NCBI GenBank assembly: GCA_963556495.2
Contig: OY747716.1
Location: forward strand, 48,852,318 to 48,916,317
Direction: 5' to 3'
Source: Valencia hispanica
Lineage: Eukaryota; Chordata; Actinopteri; Cyprinodontiformes; Valenciidae
Length of the DNA: 64,000 nt
Both the position numbers and the translations under genes were made by a program. Shown here one piece after another: positions 13,201 to 28,200 of the stretch (position 1 is its first letter; each line of letters begins with the position of its first letter). Under the pieces are notes generated by a model. That model searched no databases. It was not told where the DNA came from and saw nothing but the letters and a program-made list of their open reading frames with translations.

Positions 13201-16200
13201 ACTTATTGTCTGACGTTAATTATTAAAGCAGATGCTTTCAGATGATTTAATTGTCCTGCTGGGTCTGACATACCCAAATACAACCAAACCAGAATCTGTG
13301 ATTCATGAAACAGGTTCAAACTGAAGTGTGCCTGAGAGATTACTTGAGGAACACTGAGGTTTCTATGTGTAGCAGAACCTGATCTGAAGCAGCTTTGGAG
13401 GAGAACCTCAGTCTGAATCAGTGGAAGATTTTCCATGATAATGATGGTGTTTTACCTCCTGCATCAGCTGAACCCTCTGCCGCTCCTGCTGCTCTCTCAA
13501 GCGCTCCCTCCTTTCACGCTCGAGGAAACCTTCACTGAATGGGTTGTTGTCATCAAATTTCACCTGCAGAAGAGGCCAAGACAGAATCATGAAGCACCAA
13601 AACGTCAACTTTAAATCTTTTTGGTTCTAAAAGTAGCTGCAGAGAATACCTCAACCGCTCTTTAGGACCCTGTTCCAGTTTTAAGCTAACCTAGAAGAGT
13701 TCACTAAAGGTTTTGGTCCTCAGCTTTGTTCTATGATAAAGAGCCCTGAGTTTTTAGTCTGGCTGGTACCTGAGGTTTCGTTGTGGCTCCGTCCCCTGAA
13801 GCCCCATTGGCCCCCCCCAATGGGCCCTGGGGACCCGCAGTAAAACCTGCTGTTGGAGTTGTGAGGACAGGCCTCATGGATGAAGGCATCTGGATGTGTG
13901 GGGGACCCTGGGGGTTGTTAGGCACCATGGGTGGCATGTGGGGTGGAAGAAGCAACCTCTGACCCCTGGGGCCTGGAGGACCAGACCCTGCAGTCCAACC
14001 AGGTGGGAGGACCGGGGTGGGGCCGCCTGGGTGGGGCTTTGGGGGGGCCATGGGTTGTCCCAGGGCATTCTGGGGGGGCATCTGCAGCATCCGCTGTGGT
14101 TGCTTGGTCCTGTAGTCTTCAACCAGTTCAGTGTGGTCCTTCTGCTGCTTCCGGATCTGAGCGAGAGACACACAGAGTCAGGCAAAACCATGACACTCCC
14201 CCCCGTACAGAGTCTGACCAAGTCGCCTTCAATTTAACGTCGGCTGCAGATTCTAGCCGAGTCACCTGTAAGATTGAACTGAGTCACCTTTGATTGAACA
14301 GAGTCGCCTGCAGAGTCTAACTGAGTCACCTGTAAGGTTGAACCAAGTCACCTGCAATTGAACCGAGTCACCTCCAATTGAACCGAGTCACCTGCAGAGT
14401 CTAACCGAGTCACCTGTAAGGTTGAACCCAGTCGCCTGCAATTGAACAGAGTCGCCTGCAATTGAACAGAGTCGCCTGCAATTGAACAGAGTCGCCTGCA
14501 ATTGAACAGAGTCGCCTGCAATTGAACAGAGTCGCCTGCAATTGAACAGAGTCGCCTGCAATTGAACAGAGTCACCCACAATTGAACTGAGTCACCCACA
14601 ATTGAACTGAGTCGCCTGCAGAGTCTAACCGAGTCACCTGTAAGGTTGAACCGAGTCACCTGCAATTGAACCGAGTCACCTGCAATTGAACCGAGTCACC
14701 TGCAATTGAACAGAGTCGCCTGCAATTGAACAGAGTCACCCACAATTGAACTGAGTCACCCACAATTGAACTGAGTCACCTTTGATTGAACAGAGTCGAA
14801 CAGAGTCGCCTGCAGAGTCTAACCGAGTCACCTGCAATTGAACCGAGTCACCTGCAATTGAACCGAGTCACCTGCAATTGAACCGAGTCACCTGCAATTG
14901 AACCGAGTGGCCTGCAGGGTCTAACAGTCACCTGTAAGGTTGAACTGAGTCACCTTCGATTAAATCGAGTCGCCTTCGATTAAACCGAGTCACCTTTAAT
15001 TGAACCGAGTCGCCTTTAATTGAACCGAGTTAATTGAACCGAGTCGCCTTTAATTGAACCGAGTCGCCTTTAATTGAACCGAGTCGCCTTTAATTGAACC
15101 GAGTCAACTGGAGGGTCTAACAGTCGCTTTTAAGTGAACCGAGTCGCCATGGTGACCCAGGTGAGCAGATTACCTGTTCCAGTTGTTTCTGGACTGCCCC
15201 CTGCTGTTCACTGATGTACTGCAGCTGAGCGGCGTCCTCTTCAGCGAAGGCTCGCCCCGCCTTCTTGGCCGTTCTCTGCTTTGCTGACAAAGCCTTCTTG
15301 GCCTTACGGTGAGCTGCAATCTGGTCCTCTAGGAGGCGCTGCTGCATCTGTAGGAGCTGCTGTGTCTCCCCAAGCCACTCCTCGTACTGCTGCCTCTGAG
15401 ACTCATCTGAAAAACAAGATTTGGGGAATGAACAGCTGTATAGTCTACAGTGTTTAAGTGCTTTGAATCTTGTTATCAGGAACCGGTGGTGATTCATTTA
15501 TAGCACACACACTAGAGCTACACTAAAAATGAGACGGATGGACCCAGACTGAGACACATTTATAACACATGTAACCGTTTTCTGACAGGGTTTCACATTT
15601 ACATCCAGGGCGGTTGGGACGTTTCGTCCAGACGTACGAACCACTGGGAATATTTCAACGTAACGTGAATTAATTCATATCTAGGGAATATGTCATGTAG
15701 AGATCATCAGAGTGCTTAACCAGACGTCAGTGAGGAGCAGATTTGAGCAGGATAACCTCTGACCTTTACAGTGTAAAGTGTTTTTAACCTTTGGGGACTA
15801 GACATTAAGACGGCGTAAGAAGGACTGAGGAGAACATTGGATCACTTTATACCATAAGGTTTTTAGGAATAGCAGGGTGTGGAAGAGTTGGAACATGGCC
15901 CAGTTCTGGGGTCCTGTATGTCTGAGGATTTTGGTCAATCTACTTCTTAAATATCAAAAAACGCCTAATGGACCACACCCTCATCCTCGTTAAAGAAAGA
16001 AGATATATTTCTACCACTACATGTCCCACACACACAATCTCCATCTCAATAATATGGCTCAGCTGGACCCAGAAGAACCTAAAGAAGGAACCCAACATAA
16101 GTCTCTTAATGCAGATATGATTTTCTTACAAAGCACCTTTGCGTAACTTTCCAACTAAATTATGGTTAACGCAGGGAGAACCAAGGAGCTGGAGGTGGAT

Positions 16201-19200
16201 TTCCTCAGACCACACTGACACCAGTGGACATTTAGACAATGGACTCTTCTAAGTACCTGGGTGTTCACCTGAACAATAAACTGGACTGAAGCCACAACAC
16301 TGACGCTCTACGGGAAGGGTCAGAAATGGGACGCTCCTACAGACCTTCCTTTACTTTGTGGTGGAAGCAGCCATCTTCTAGGATGTAGTATGTTGAAGAT
16401 GAAGAGGTTAGATAACATGTTCTAAGACGCCCTCTGACCCGGTCCAGAAGGTCCAGAAGGACAATGGATAACATCTCTGTTGGACAATGCCCCCCCCCCC
16501 CCCCTTCAGTGACAGACTGCTGCATCCTCAGGAAACAAAGGAGATTTATTACTGATCCTTCCTCCCTGCAGCTCTAGACTCCAGATCCATCACTGCTCCC
16601 AACAACGTCAATAAGTGTTTACATCCCAGCTGTTATTTGGGCTCTCTTCTCATTTCAAACATTTCTGCTGTTATCACACATCATGTTGTTTGATAACAGC
16701 ATAAATGTCACAAAAAGTGACAAAACATTTCTGTTTAATGCACATATACACATCCATTAAAAAAAATATATATATATCCTGTTCAGTTGCACATTTCTTG
16801 AACTGGAGTGTGCCGTTCTTAATAACTTCACAGGTTTATGGTGTTGTAATTTTGTCCTTACTGTACAGAACAGCATTCTTAATTTAGTTATTATTTTTAT
16901 GTTGTGTGAATCTGTCACTTGGCCGCTGTTGGGCCTAAATTTATGTAGTGTAGGACAATAAAGGGACATTCTATTTCTATTCTGGTAAATAGCCTGTACT
17001 TGTATAGCGCTTTATCTAGACCCGAGGACCCCAAAGCACTTTACTCTTCATCCAGTCATTCACACACTGATGGCGGTCAGCTAACCTGGAACACACTCAC
17101 AGAAACAAGGCTGCCAAACACTGGCGCCCACCTCTGACAACCACCAGTAGGCAAGCCTGGTGAAGTGCCTTGCCCAAGGACACAACGGCTGAGACGGACG
17201 GAGTGGGGGTTAGAACCGGCAACTTAAGTTACAGGATGAGTTCCTCTACATCATTAGTGCTTTTAGATGACGAGGCCACTGTAAGTCCCTAAGATGATAG
17301 ATACAAGGATACCATGGCATGTTATTGTCACATCTACATGGTTATAAGGGTTATGGGTATAAAAATGAATTTAAACTGAGTCCGTTTCTTAGCCTATTAG
17401 AGCCCAGGAAATCCATGTTGGCCGCCATGTTGGATTATGTTGCTAAACGCAGGCACCGCATTGGTCTAACACAATCAGCCGTTTTACCACTTTCTCATTA
17501 TGCTCAGCTCAAACTAGACCCAAAGTAAAACATGAAAAAGAACCAAGCGCTATTACAAAAGGAGAACTTTAACTATTGAACTGAGTACGAACATATTTAA
17601 TGAAGCAAACAGTTCATAGATGCCAGAGGTCAGAAGGTCAAACAAAAACTGGGTTCACCTTTTGGCCTATAGGCTCCAATCATCCTAGAAAGAGGATCAT
17701 TTAAAGCGTGTCCCTCCCCATGGCTGCAGCCCCTGTTCAATGCACCCATCAACTCCTCTACTTGAGAAAAACCTTGACCTTTAACCTGGAAGGACCAATT
17801 TGCCTTTTTGGCTGACCTCGGACCTAGAGGAGCTGAATAGTCAGCAGCGACCGCGGTTTATTGTTCTTTTCTCTTCATTTCATGTAAAATGCTTCATGTG
17901 GTTATTGTAAAAATGTTAAAACATATAAAAGAAAAAGACGACAAATGATCAGACTGATCGATTGGTGTTCTGATGCTCACTGATGAAGCCGGATCCAAAG
18001 CTGGGGGGGTTGCGGCGCACCAGCTGAGGGTTCAACTTCCCGTCCTGACAAGAGGAAACGACATGTTGAGTTTCCAGAGGACAACAAGATGAAGACGCTT
18101 GGATCTGCTGGGTCCCTGCAGAGGACATACGTACCTGTTCAGGTAGGTGAGCAGACGGAGGAGGCAACTCAGGGCCCGGGGCCCCTGGACTCTGCTGGAA
18201 CCTGTGTGTACAGCAGACACGCTCAGAACCAGAGTCCAGAATACGAAACCCATATCCTGGGATTATTCAGTACTAGGGATGTAAGAAAATATCGATACGC
18301 CGACATATCGCAATATTTTATGTTACAATATTCAAAAGCAATGTTTTGATTTTATATTTTAAGAATCATAATGAAACATTAATGATTGCAGTAATTTTTG
18401 TAGTAACATTTCTTTTGACAGAGACACTGCAATTCAACATAGTACAAAATAAGTTTGTAACTGATGCGATGCAAAAAGAGTTTATAGCTAATGCTAATTA
18501 TCAACTCCAGTCCCTGGTTGGGCCTTTCTACACAACAATAGCATTTTCCATTTCATCCTAAAAACGTACCTATATGTATACACCGTATAAATCATTTACA
18601 TCATTTAAAAGTATAACTGGTAGTTTGTGGCTGTTTTCACCTTCTTGGTTCCAGTGGATCAACTAGATCCAGTAATAAAACAGGATGTGTTAAAGTATGA
18701 AACAGGTTGGAGTGCTTAGAACGATGGGAGTTTTCCTACTGATAAATTCAGTTTTAAAAATCAAAATATATAGTCTGACTCATAGTATCACGATATATCG
18801 TATCGCCTGATTCTTGCCAATACACATCCCTACTCAGTACCTGTTGATGACTGCTGGGTTCGGGCCCAGGGTCCCCTGACTCATCACCCTGTTGATACCT
18901 TTCAGAGCCTGCATCTTGGCCTTCATGATCGGGTCAGAGATGGACTCAAAATCTGTACAACAAAGAACCGGACAGAGTTCTGAAGATCCAGAGACCAAAC
19001 TAAAAAGAGAGCATTCATGTCAGGTTCTGGTTCACGTTGTGGTTGGTTCTTGCGCTCAGTGTACAGTCACAGGTTGTATCATTACAATCTGATGGGGTTC
19101 TGGTCTTACCTATGTTGGAGAACCCGGACTCTGAGCCAGACTTTTGTCGGATCAGAGCCTGCATGTGTTTCTGCTGCTGTTGCTCCTGCCGTTCCTGGTC

Positions 19201-22200
19201 CAGCAGCTCCTGCAAGAGGAGCGGCTGTTCCTCCAGCAGGAGAGGCCTGGACTTGTTCTGGTCCAGCACCGAGACCTGGTTCTCGTGAAAGCTGGCCGAG
19301 CTCATGCTCTGGGTTTCAGCGCCTGGATGAGGAGGCTGGTTCTGGGGGTTCAGGAGTCGAGGCTGAGGAAGACGGGTTGATGGAGGTTGAGGCGTGGTGG
19401 ACGGACCCTGAGGAGTCGGGTACTGAGTTTGGGGGATCGGTGCGGATCCAAACAGTCTCTGGTGCTGCTGGAAGACAGATGGTTCCCCTAGTGATGGAGA
19501 AGGAGACGGACTCATCATCACATATATGCTTCATCACCTGAAGAAGAAGAGGAGGGGGTGGTTACTGGGTTTACCTGGAGACATCAAAGGGTGAACAGAG
19601 GACAGACCCTCCTGGGTTGGGATGGCTGCAACCGAACCTGAAGCAGAACCAGAGTCCTCCAGCTTCTCCTGCAGTGAGATGAAGGTAGGAATCAGTTATG
19701 AGGTCTGTGATTGGTTAAATGGATAAACCGGTCAATGACCGACCTTGATGAGAAGAAGAGAATGAGCTCCTGGAGGTCTGCTGGAAGCCAGTGGTGTCGA
19801 GGAGTGACTTTCAGTCTTCTGAGCTTCCATCAATTCCTGTTTAGCCTGGCCCGGAAGATGGGCGGAGCCTTCAGTCTTCCAAGAGGTTCGGCTCCGATCC
19901 CGGTCCTCCGCCGGCTCCCCTAGGTCCAGCTCCTCATTAAACATGTCTTTCTTGTCCTCAAGGTTGAGCTCTGGGTCGGCATAGGCGATCAGATCGAATT
20001 TCCCTGTCAGCAGGAAGTCATCCAGGTGTAAATCGTTCGTACCCAGGTCCAGGTCTTTACCTGCAACAGAACCAATGAGACAGAGGAAATAATGAAGTGA
20101 AACTGGTTCTGGGCATCAAGTGGCAGCCTGCCGTCTCATACCGTCTTCTGGGTCCAGATTCAGGTTCAAGTCCACCAGGTCCTTGACCTCGACGTCCTCC
20201 AGGTCTTTCACAGCCGAGTCCTCTCCCTCCAGGTGCTCCTCCATCCCATCGGACACTGGCAATGCAGAATGGCCGGGACTCAGGTGCTGCTGGTCCAGCT
20301 GTCCCAGCCCCGTCTCAACCATCTTGACAGAGCAGGGCCGCGGCGCAGCGGACTGGGCGGGGTCTCTGGTGGGTATCGAAGGGGCCTCCTGTGGCTCTAG
20401 GGGCGTCGGCAGGGGGAAGGGCAGCCTCAGGCGGTTCTCTGGAGCGCGGTGTCGGAGCTCGATGTAAGGCATGACGGCCTGCTGCTGCTGAGTTGGCTGA
20501 GGCCGCGGCACAATGAGCTGGGGGACACCTGGGGAGCCAAACATGGGGAGACATGAGCTAAGACCACTCAGGACTTGCACAGGTTCTCATTCAGTCAGCA
20601 GTTCTGACCTGGCACCAAGTGTGCAGCCGGGTTGGGGGGCATCAATGACCGAATGCCAGTGAACTGTGTCGGCATCGACCGTCTCATCTGGACCAGGTTC
20701 CCCTCCAACGAGCCGAGCCCAGGAGCAGGTCCTAGTGATGGGCGCGCTGCTGGAGCTCCAGGGGGGGCACCAAACCTGGAAGGAGGGACAGAGACTGTGA
20801 CAGGAACAGACCTGCCAGTCCCTTAAGATGTGGATCTGGTTCTGCTCTTACCTCACAGCTGGTCCTCTCACACAGTGATCCCTAAGGGGGTTCTGTCTGG
20901 TGAAGGGAGCCTGCTCCCCTGGAACACCGGCAGTAAACCCGGGAGCCGGAGGTCTCACTGTGCCAGGGTACGGTGGTGGAGGGCGTCCAAAGGGGTCGGC
21001 AGGAAGAGCGGTGGACGAGTCCTCAGGAGACCAGCGGAGAAGAGCGGCGCCGGAGCCAACCGGTCCTGAGGAGGGTTCCAGCAAACCTTTCTCTTGGCGT
21101 AAGGCGATCTTTTGGTGGTGCTGCTGGAGGATGCGCTGTCGGAGCCACAGCCGCTGCACAGGATGACCACAGAGGAACGTCACAAATCCACATAAGAAGA
21201 CAACAACAAAGATGAAGCAGAGCTGCCCTACCTGTTGCAGTTTCTCCTCAGAGTCGCCAAGCGGAGGCAACAAGCTCCTCCCCCCTTCCAGAGAGGACGG
21301 GTCACCGGTTCCTGACTTCTCCATCTGTGATGGGCCAGTTGTTATGTGACCCTTCTCCAGCGCGTCCTGACCTGCTGCATGCAGGATCCCCTTTTCAGGT
21401 TTCCCAGGGTGCTTTGGGGTCTGGCTGCTGCAGGTTCTAGGAAACAACACTGGTTTCCTGTCTGGAGACTGCTGAAGCTAAAGAGAGAAGAGACAATGAG
21501 GTCTGGAACAGAAGATTTTTAGGATTCCTGATTCTGTTTCATCTGACGCCCAAACAGAGAACAGGAACCAGAGCTTTCTGGGCCAGAGAACAACCATCTT
21601 GGGGACTTTAACAAAGCCAACCTGAGCCAGAAACATCCTCTCTTTTTTGGATTATTCTTTGAAGGACTGTGGATCAACAAAATGGCATTTTGCTCAGCTG
21701 AGGACTTTGAGAAACTGCTCCAGAGAATGGACACAATGGAGACAAAGATATGTCATCTTGAACTGAACATGGAAGTAAACACTGGATATGGAAATGAGAC
21801 AACTTTACAGATGACTCCATGGAGGGAGGAAGAACCTGGCATGCCGGTGTTAACTCGGTCCAACAGTCTCACACAGAAGCCACAGAACAACGCTACTCCC
21901 TCAGCCAAAAGGCGCTTAATGGGTAGGACACCCCATTCACAGTTTGATTAACAATTGCCGGCTTTAAAGCGCACTGAATCTACACCTGCTTTTTCTGTTT
22001 AGAGGAAGAAAAAACAAAAGAAATTCCAACCCAAAACAAGGAAATATCACTCCCCCTGGAATCCCGCTGAAAAACACATTTGCAGCCCTCAGTTCCCTGA
22101 AAGACAACATAGCCCCTTGGACAAGTCAAGGTCACCAGGAGAAATCCATCTACATGAAGTGGAAACATAAGAAAGTAAAAACCCCTTCAGCAAAAGTTCT

Positions 22201-25200
22201 GAAAAATCATGATGGTTCAATCAATGGGATCGAAGACTTCTGTAGCCAGAACACTAGCGTTATCAGCTGCCCCAAAAATACAGTGAGCGAAATCACAGAG
22301 AAAATCCAGACAATCATAGAACACCCAAAACTACAAAAGCTAATTATCCACGCAGGATCAACTGATGTAGCCAACAAACAGTCAAAGATTCTGAAGAGAG
22401 ACTTCTCTGATCTGCTACAGAAACTTGGTGGACTAAAACATCTCTATCAGCAGACCAGTCATTGAAGGAAATGGTGAAAGGTACAGTAGACTTTACATGC
22501 TCCATAAATGGCTGAAGAGACAATCTGTTAAAAAACCGTTCTAATTTATTAATCATTTTAAAATATTTGGACTGAGACTGCTCACCTCAAATATTTTCTG
22601 TTATCTAAATCCGAAAGCTAAACACTTGATAAAGCACCCGAGGGCTGACCTCGAAGCATAGCCCGTGGATACTACCAGTGAACAAACACTTCCCCACATA
22701 CACTAAGTGAAGATTACATCATCACCAGCACAGACAGATGCACGACCCGCAGAGATTGACAGAGAACAAATACTTCCTACCTTTTCTATGACGGCACCAG
22801 CAGTGAGCAAAGATGTATAGCGGTCACTACAGCGTTCTTCAAGTGTTCCAACATCATCCAACTCATCTACACCTAGTAACTCTCGCTTTAGAAATTTCTT
22901 AGATAGACTGAAAGCACAAATTAGAATTGGGACACAACTAACACAGAAACTTGGACTACATCACGCCTCTGGGATTAACACTGGATGTATTCCACCAATG
23001 ACCATACTGGTAAAAACAGACATCTGATATAGAAGGGGACCAGACAGTAATTATACTCCCATAATCTCCCAGAAATTGCCCGGCCTCCCTGAGAGAAGTA
23101 TTCCAGTGCTGATAAGCAGAAAAACAAAAAACTGAAGCAAAACGCTCTTATATTAAACCAAATCTCAAATTGATCACCTATTAGAAGGTTCAGCTACCCA
23201 TCATCAAATCACTTAAAGTGTAACTGAACCCCCTGAAAAATCATAACCCCGCCCCCAGACAACATTTGAAAAATCCTACAAAGTGGGCGGTGCCAGGAAG
23301 AACAGAGGGGTATGGCCAAGTGTGGAGGAAAACCAAAGGGGGGAACGTGGGGGTGTGTTCCGGAGGACAATGACAGCTCGTTTAATGTGACACTGAAACA
23401 TGGACAGTGACCAAAGCGACGTTGGCAGTTTTACGACTGATCAACATTCATCTGTTTTGAACGTTAGCCTATGTTAGCATCACCACTCAGAGACCGGACT
23501 CCTCCTGTCTCTCTCTGCCTCAGCAGCAGCAGCACCGAGCTCGGGCGGCGCTGGCTCGGCGCCCTGAACCAGCGGATCTCCTCCGTCGTCACCGGAGATA
23601 GGAGTAGAGGGAGGCTTTATGGAGCTCAGCGGCCCCGAGCCATATCAATTCGAGCCGCTGGCTCGGGGCGCTGAGTCAGCGCTGCCCGAGGCTGGCGCTG
23701 CAGCGGCAGCTGAGGGAGAGAGAGACAGGATGGGTCCGGTCTCTGAGTGGTGATGCTAACATAGGCTAACGTTCAAAACAGTATGTTAGTTATGCTAACT
23801 AAGTGCTAATGTGATAATAATGGTAACCTGAAAAACGCAATCCCACTCCAAACTCGCCACAGGGCCAGTATGTCTGATAGTTTTATACCCAAACCCAGGG
23901 GGTGTCTCTGTGAGACCATGGCTGCTGTGACACAGTCGATGCATCTCAACGCACTTAACAAGAAAAGTCTTTTCAATACATTTATACAAACATTCCAATC
24001 AGTTAAAAAGTTTCCCATTTAAGGAATCCCAGCAGATTGCGTCAGTCATTGGCGTGAGGTTGGGCAGACTTTCCAACCACAGCAATCCTTCAGCAATCCC
24101 TCATACTGAGCAAGCATGTAGCGGCGGTGGAGAGGAAAAACTCCCCTTTAACAGGAAGAAACCTCCAACAGAACCAGGCTCAGTAGGAGCGGCCATCTGC
24201 CACGACCGTCTGGGGGTTTGAGAAGACAGAGCAGAAACACAGAAGGAACAGAAGATCTGATATAAGAGAACTTTCTATGTTACAGAAAGTTAAAAAAGTC
24301 ATTCCTAATTAATGAATTCATCACTGAACATAAAATACACGCCCTTTTTCTAATCAGAAACATGGTTAGATGTAAATAATGAAACATCTGTATTGATAGA
24401 ATCTACTCCTCCAAATTACATTTTTTTAACTGAGAGCAGGAAACACAGACGAGGTGGAGGTGGTCAGGTGACTGGTGTATTCTTTCTCAATAGCTGCAGG
24501 TTGTGAACCCTAACCCTTAGGTGGAGGTGGAGCCACAATCTTTCACAACTCAATGAACTTTAAAAAAGGTAACTCTGGGCACATTTGACTCTTTTGAATA
24601 CCTAGCCACCCAGATGAATTCGCCTAAAACAGCTCTATTTCTAAGTTTATATAACCCCCCAAAACATAACTAACTTCTTTAATGATTTCAGCGACCTTCT
24701 TTCTGTAATATGTGTCGATTATGACCAATTAATCATTGTGGGGGATTTCAACATCCATACTGACAACCCCCAGGATAGACTAGCAAAAACATCAAGTCAC
24801 ACTCTTCATAAGTTCGGACTGACCCAGCATGTCAAACAACCAACACACAATAGAGGACACAATCTGGACTGAATTATCAGCAAATGTTTAATTATATCTG
24901 ACATCTCATTAATTGACATTGCATTATCTGACCATTTCTGTATTTTCTTTGAAAGTACCATCTCTGCTAAAATATCTAGTCACAGTGAGATAACTGTAAA
25001 AAAGCATTTTCTACCAGGGCCTGCAATGAACCTGCAGCTTTTTCACTGAAACGTTTGTAACAATCAGACGGTCGGTCTGTAACGCAGCACCGAACCGACT
25101 ACCAATGTTATACCCAACTAACACCAATGTAGAAGAAATGTCAGAATTTCATGAATTAAACCAAAAAAAAAAACATTGAAGAAATCATTAACAAATTAAG

Positions 25201-28200
25201 CTCCTCCTCTTCCTGTCTTGATATCCTACCCACAGCTTTCCTCAAGAAAGTTATTCCTGTCATTGGGTCTGATCTGATTCAAATAGTGAACTCATCACTG
25301 CTATCAGGTGTCTTCCCTCAGGCTTTAAAAACAGCAGTTATTAAGCCACTACTAAAGAAGAAGAATCTGGACAACATGTTAATGCAGAACTACAGGCCGA
25401 TCTCTAATCTTCTATTCATTAGTAAAATTATTGAAAAAGCTGTTTCAGCAGCTAAATAGCTTCATAACAATGACCAACTGCTTTGATGTTTTCAGTCTGG
25501 TTTCCGTGGTAACCACAGCACCGAGACTGTCCTCGTTAAAGTTTTCAATGACATCCGCATAAATACAGACTGTGGAAGAACCACAGTGCTGGTTCTGTTG
25601 GACCTCAGTGTTGATCATGATATATTACTAGAACGACTGGAGAGCTGGGTCGGACTCTCTGGTACAGGACTTGGCTGGTTCGAGTCTTACCTAAAGAACA
25701 GGGACTTCTATGTTTCAATAGGAAACTTTTCATCAGAACAAACAGAAATCACATGTGGGGTGCCCCAGGGCTCCATCCTGGGGTCCCTCTAATTTAATAT
25801 CTACATGCTCCCACTAGCCCAGATTATAACAACCAATAAGATTAGCGACCATAACTATACAGATGATACTCAGCTCTACATAACGATGTCACCAGGTGAC
25901 TTTGAACCAATTCAAACCCTAAGTAAATGCATCGAGCAAATCAATGGATGGATGTTCCATAACTTTCTCCAGCTGAACAGAAACAAAACAGAAGTAATTA
26001 CTTTTGGACCTAAAGAGGAACGATCAACAGTCAGCACACAGCTTCAGTTAATCCAGCTAGGAACTACAGATCAGGCCTGAAATCTAGGTGTAGTAATGGA
26101 CTCAGACCTGAACCTCCAGGGTCACATAAAGGTCAATAACAAGGTCAGCCTTCTATCACCTGAAGAACATTTCTAGGATTAAAGGACTGATGTCGCAACA
26201 CGACCTAGAAAAACTCATCCATGCGTTTATCTTTAGTCGGATTGATTACTGCAACAGCGTCTTCACAGGTCTGCCTAAAAAGTCAATCAGACAGCTGCAG
26301 CTGATCCAGAACGCTGCTGCTCGTGTTCCTCACTAGAACCAGGAAAGTAGAGCACATCACCCCAGTTCTAAAGTCCTTACACTGGCTCCCTGTAGCTCAG
26401 AGAATAGACTTCTAAATACTCCTACTAGTTTATAAATCATTGAATGGCTTAGCACCAAAGTATTTTGAAGACCTACTGTTACTATAGCAACCCCCCCCCC
26501 CCCCAGTCTCTTAGCCAACAGCCTAAATTACTTTTACTGTCGTTTTGATGAGCTATCAAGCAGCCCCCCACCTCCTCTGCTCCCCTCACCTCAAAGCCAT
26601 CACCACCATCAAGGACTTCACCCTCAGCTTCCCTCTCCTCACCCCGCACCTATGAGGGCCTAACATCACCTTCTTCCACCACCACCTTTCATATTCATAA
26701 AGCAGATGTGAGGAAACTGGGACGGGATGAGTCCACCTACAAGATGGAGGCTGAACGTCTGGTATCCTGGTGCAGCAGCAACAACCTGGTGCTGAACGCT
26801 CAGAAGACAGTTGAGATTATTGTGGACTTTAGGAAGCACACAGCCCCACTCCCCCCCATCGTCCTGACCGACACCCCCATCACCACTGTGGACTCATTCC
26901 GCTTTCTGGGTACCACCATCACCCAGGACCTCAAGTGGGAGCCCACCATCACCTCCGTCATAAAGAAGGCCCAGCAGAGGATGTAGTTCCTGAGGCAGCT
27001 GAAGGAATTCAACCTGCCAACACGGACCATGATGCAGTTCTACACTGCAATCATTGAATCCATCCTCTCCTCCATCACCGTGTGGTTTGCTGGCATCCCC
27101 ATCAGAGACAAACAGAGACGGAGAAGCTGATTGGCTGCAGACCAATCTCTACAGGACCTGTACACCTCCAGGACACCAGGGCGTCCAGGTTGGATCACAG
27201 CCGACCCTTCTCACCCTGGTCTTATTGACCTGCTCCCCTCAGGCAGGAAGTTCTGGTCCATTCGGACCAGAACCTCTCCCCATAGGAACAGTTTCTTCCC
27301 CTCCTCTGTGTTCCCACCATCCGCTCTGTTTCAGTCACATGACCCTGTGTTGTGTTTTTGCACTGATCATAACCTGAACTCAAGTCTGTATTAATCTGTT
27401 TATCCCATTTGATTTTTAGTTTTATTTATTACATGCTTAGAAGTGTTTATTTTATGTTTACACAAAGCACTGCAGGAATTTCCTAATGTTGTGAACCTGT
27501 TCACACATATGGCAATAAAACCTCTCTGATTCTCCTTTGAGCGCATCTCCACTTTCTACCCTTCATAGCTGCTAGCAGAGACTCTGCCACTGCAACATGA
27601 GTAGCAGGAAAACATCGGTGCAGTGGCACCACCTTCAGGTTGGTTCCACTGAGGCTTTTATTCTACAGCCACCATGAATCAATGCAGCTTTGCTCTGATT
27701 TCAGTCCTTCAGCTAATTCTGGGCTGCGATGGACATGAGACGTGTCCAAGTTGAGCCCCGCCTCTCGCACGATGACAATGTATGGAAGCTCTGCTGCTGC
27801 AGAAACCGTTCCCAGAATGAGAGGAACCACCACTGATGAACAGAATAAAAGGCTCCGGGCTGCATATTAGAAACTTAGCTAGAAGAAACCAGAGTTGTGT
27901 CTGAACAAGGAGGGTAAAGATGTTGTTACCTTGGAGCCTGCAGGGATGAAGCTCCCCGCCTCGGGCATCAGTCCTGGACCCAGAGGGGAAGAACCCGACG
28001 CCACAGGCTGAGCACTGAAGCTCTCTGCCGGGGTCATCTGTGGCCGGGTGGCGGAGGCCTGCTGCAGGTACGGATCTGGGGGGGGGCGAGGCGTCCCTGC
28101 GGGCTGGGAGAACGAGTCAGTGCTTCGCTGAGACCCCGGTGAACGTGGGAAGCGCTCCGAGGGCCGAGGCGTTCCCGGGGCAGAGGCGTAGGGGTCCAGG

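Noticed and set aside
19488..19545. Exon 45 starting at cag|GTGATG near 19540
   Set aside because: In the phase set by exon 44 this reads into TGA; the acceptor at ctag (19488-19489) restores the frame.
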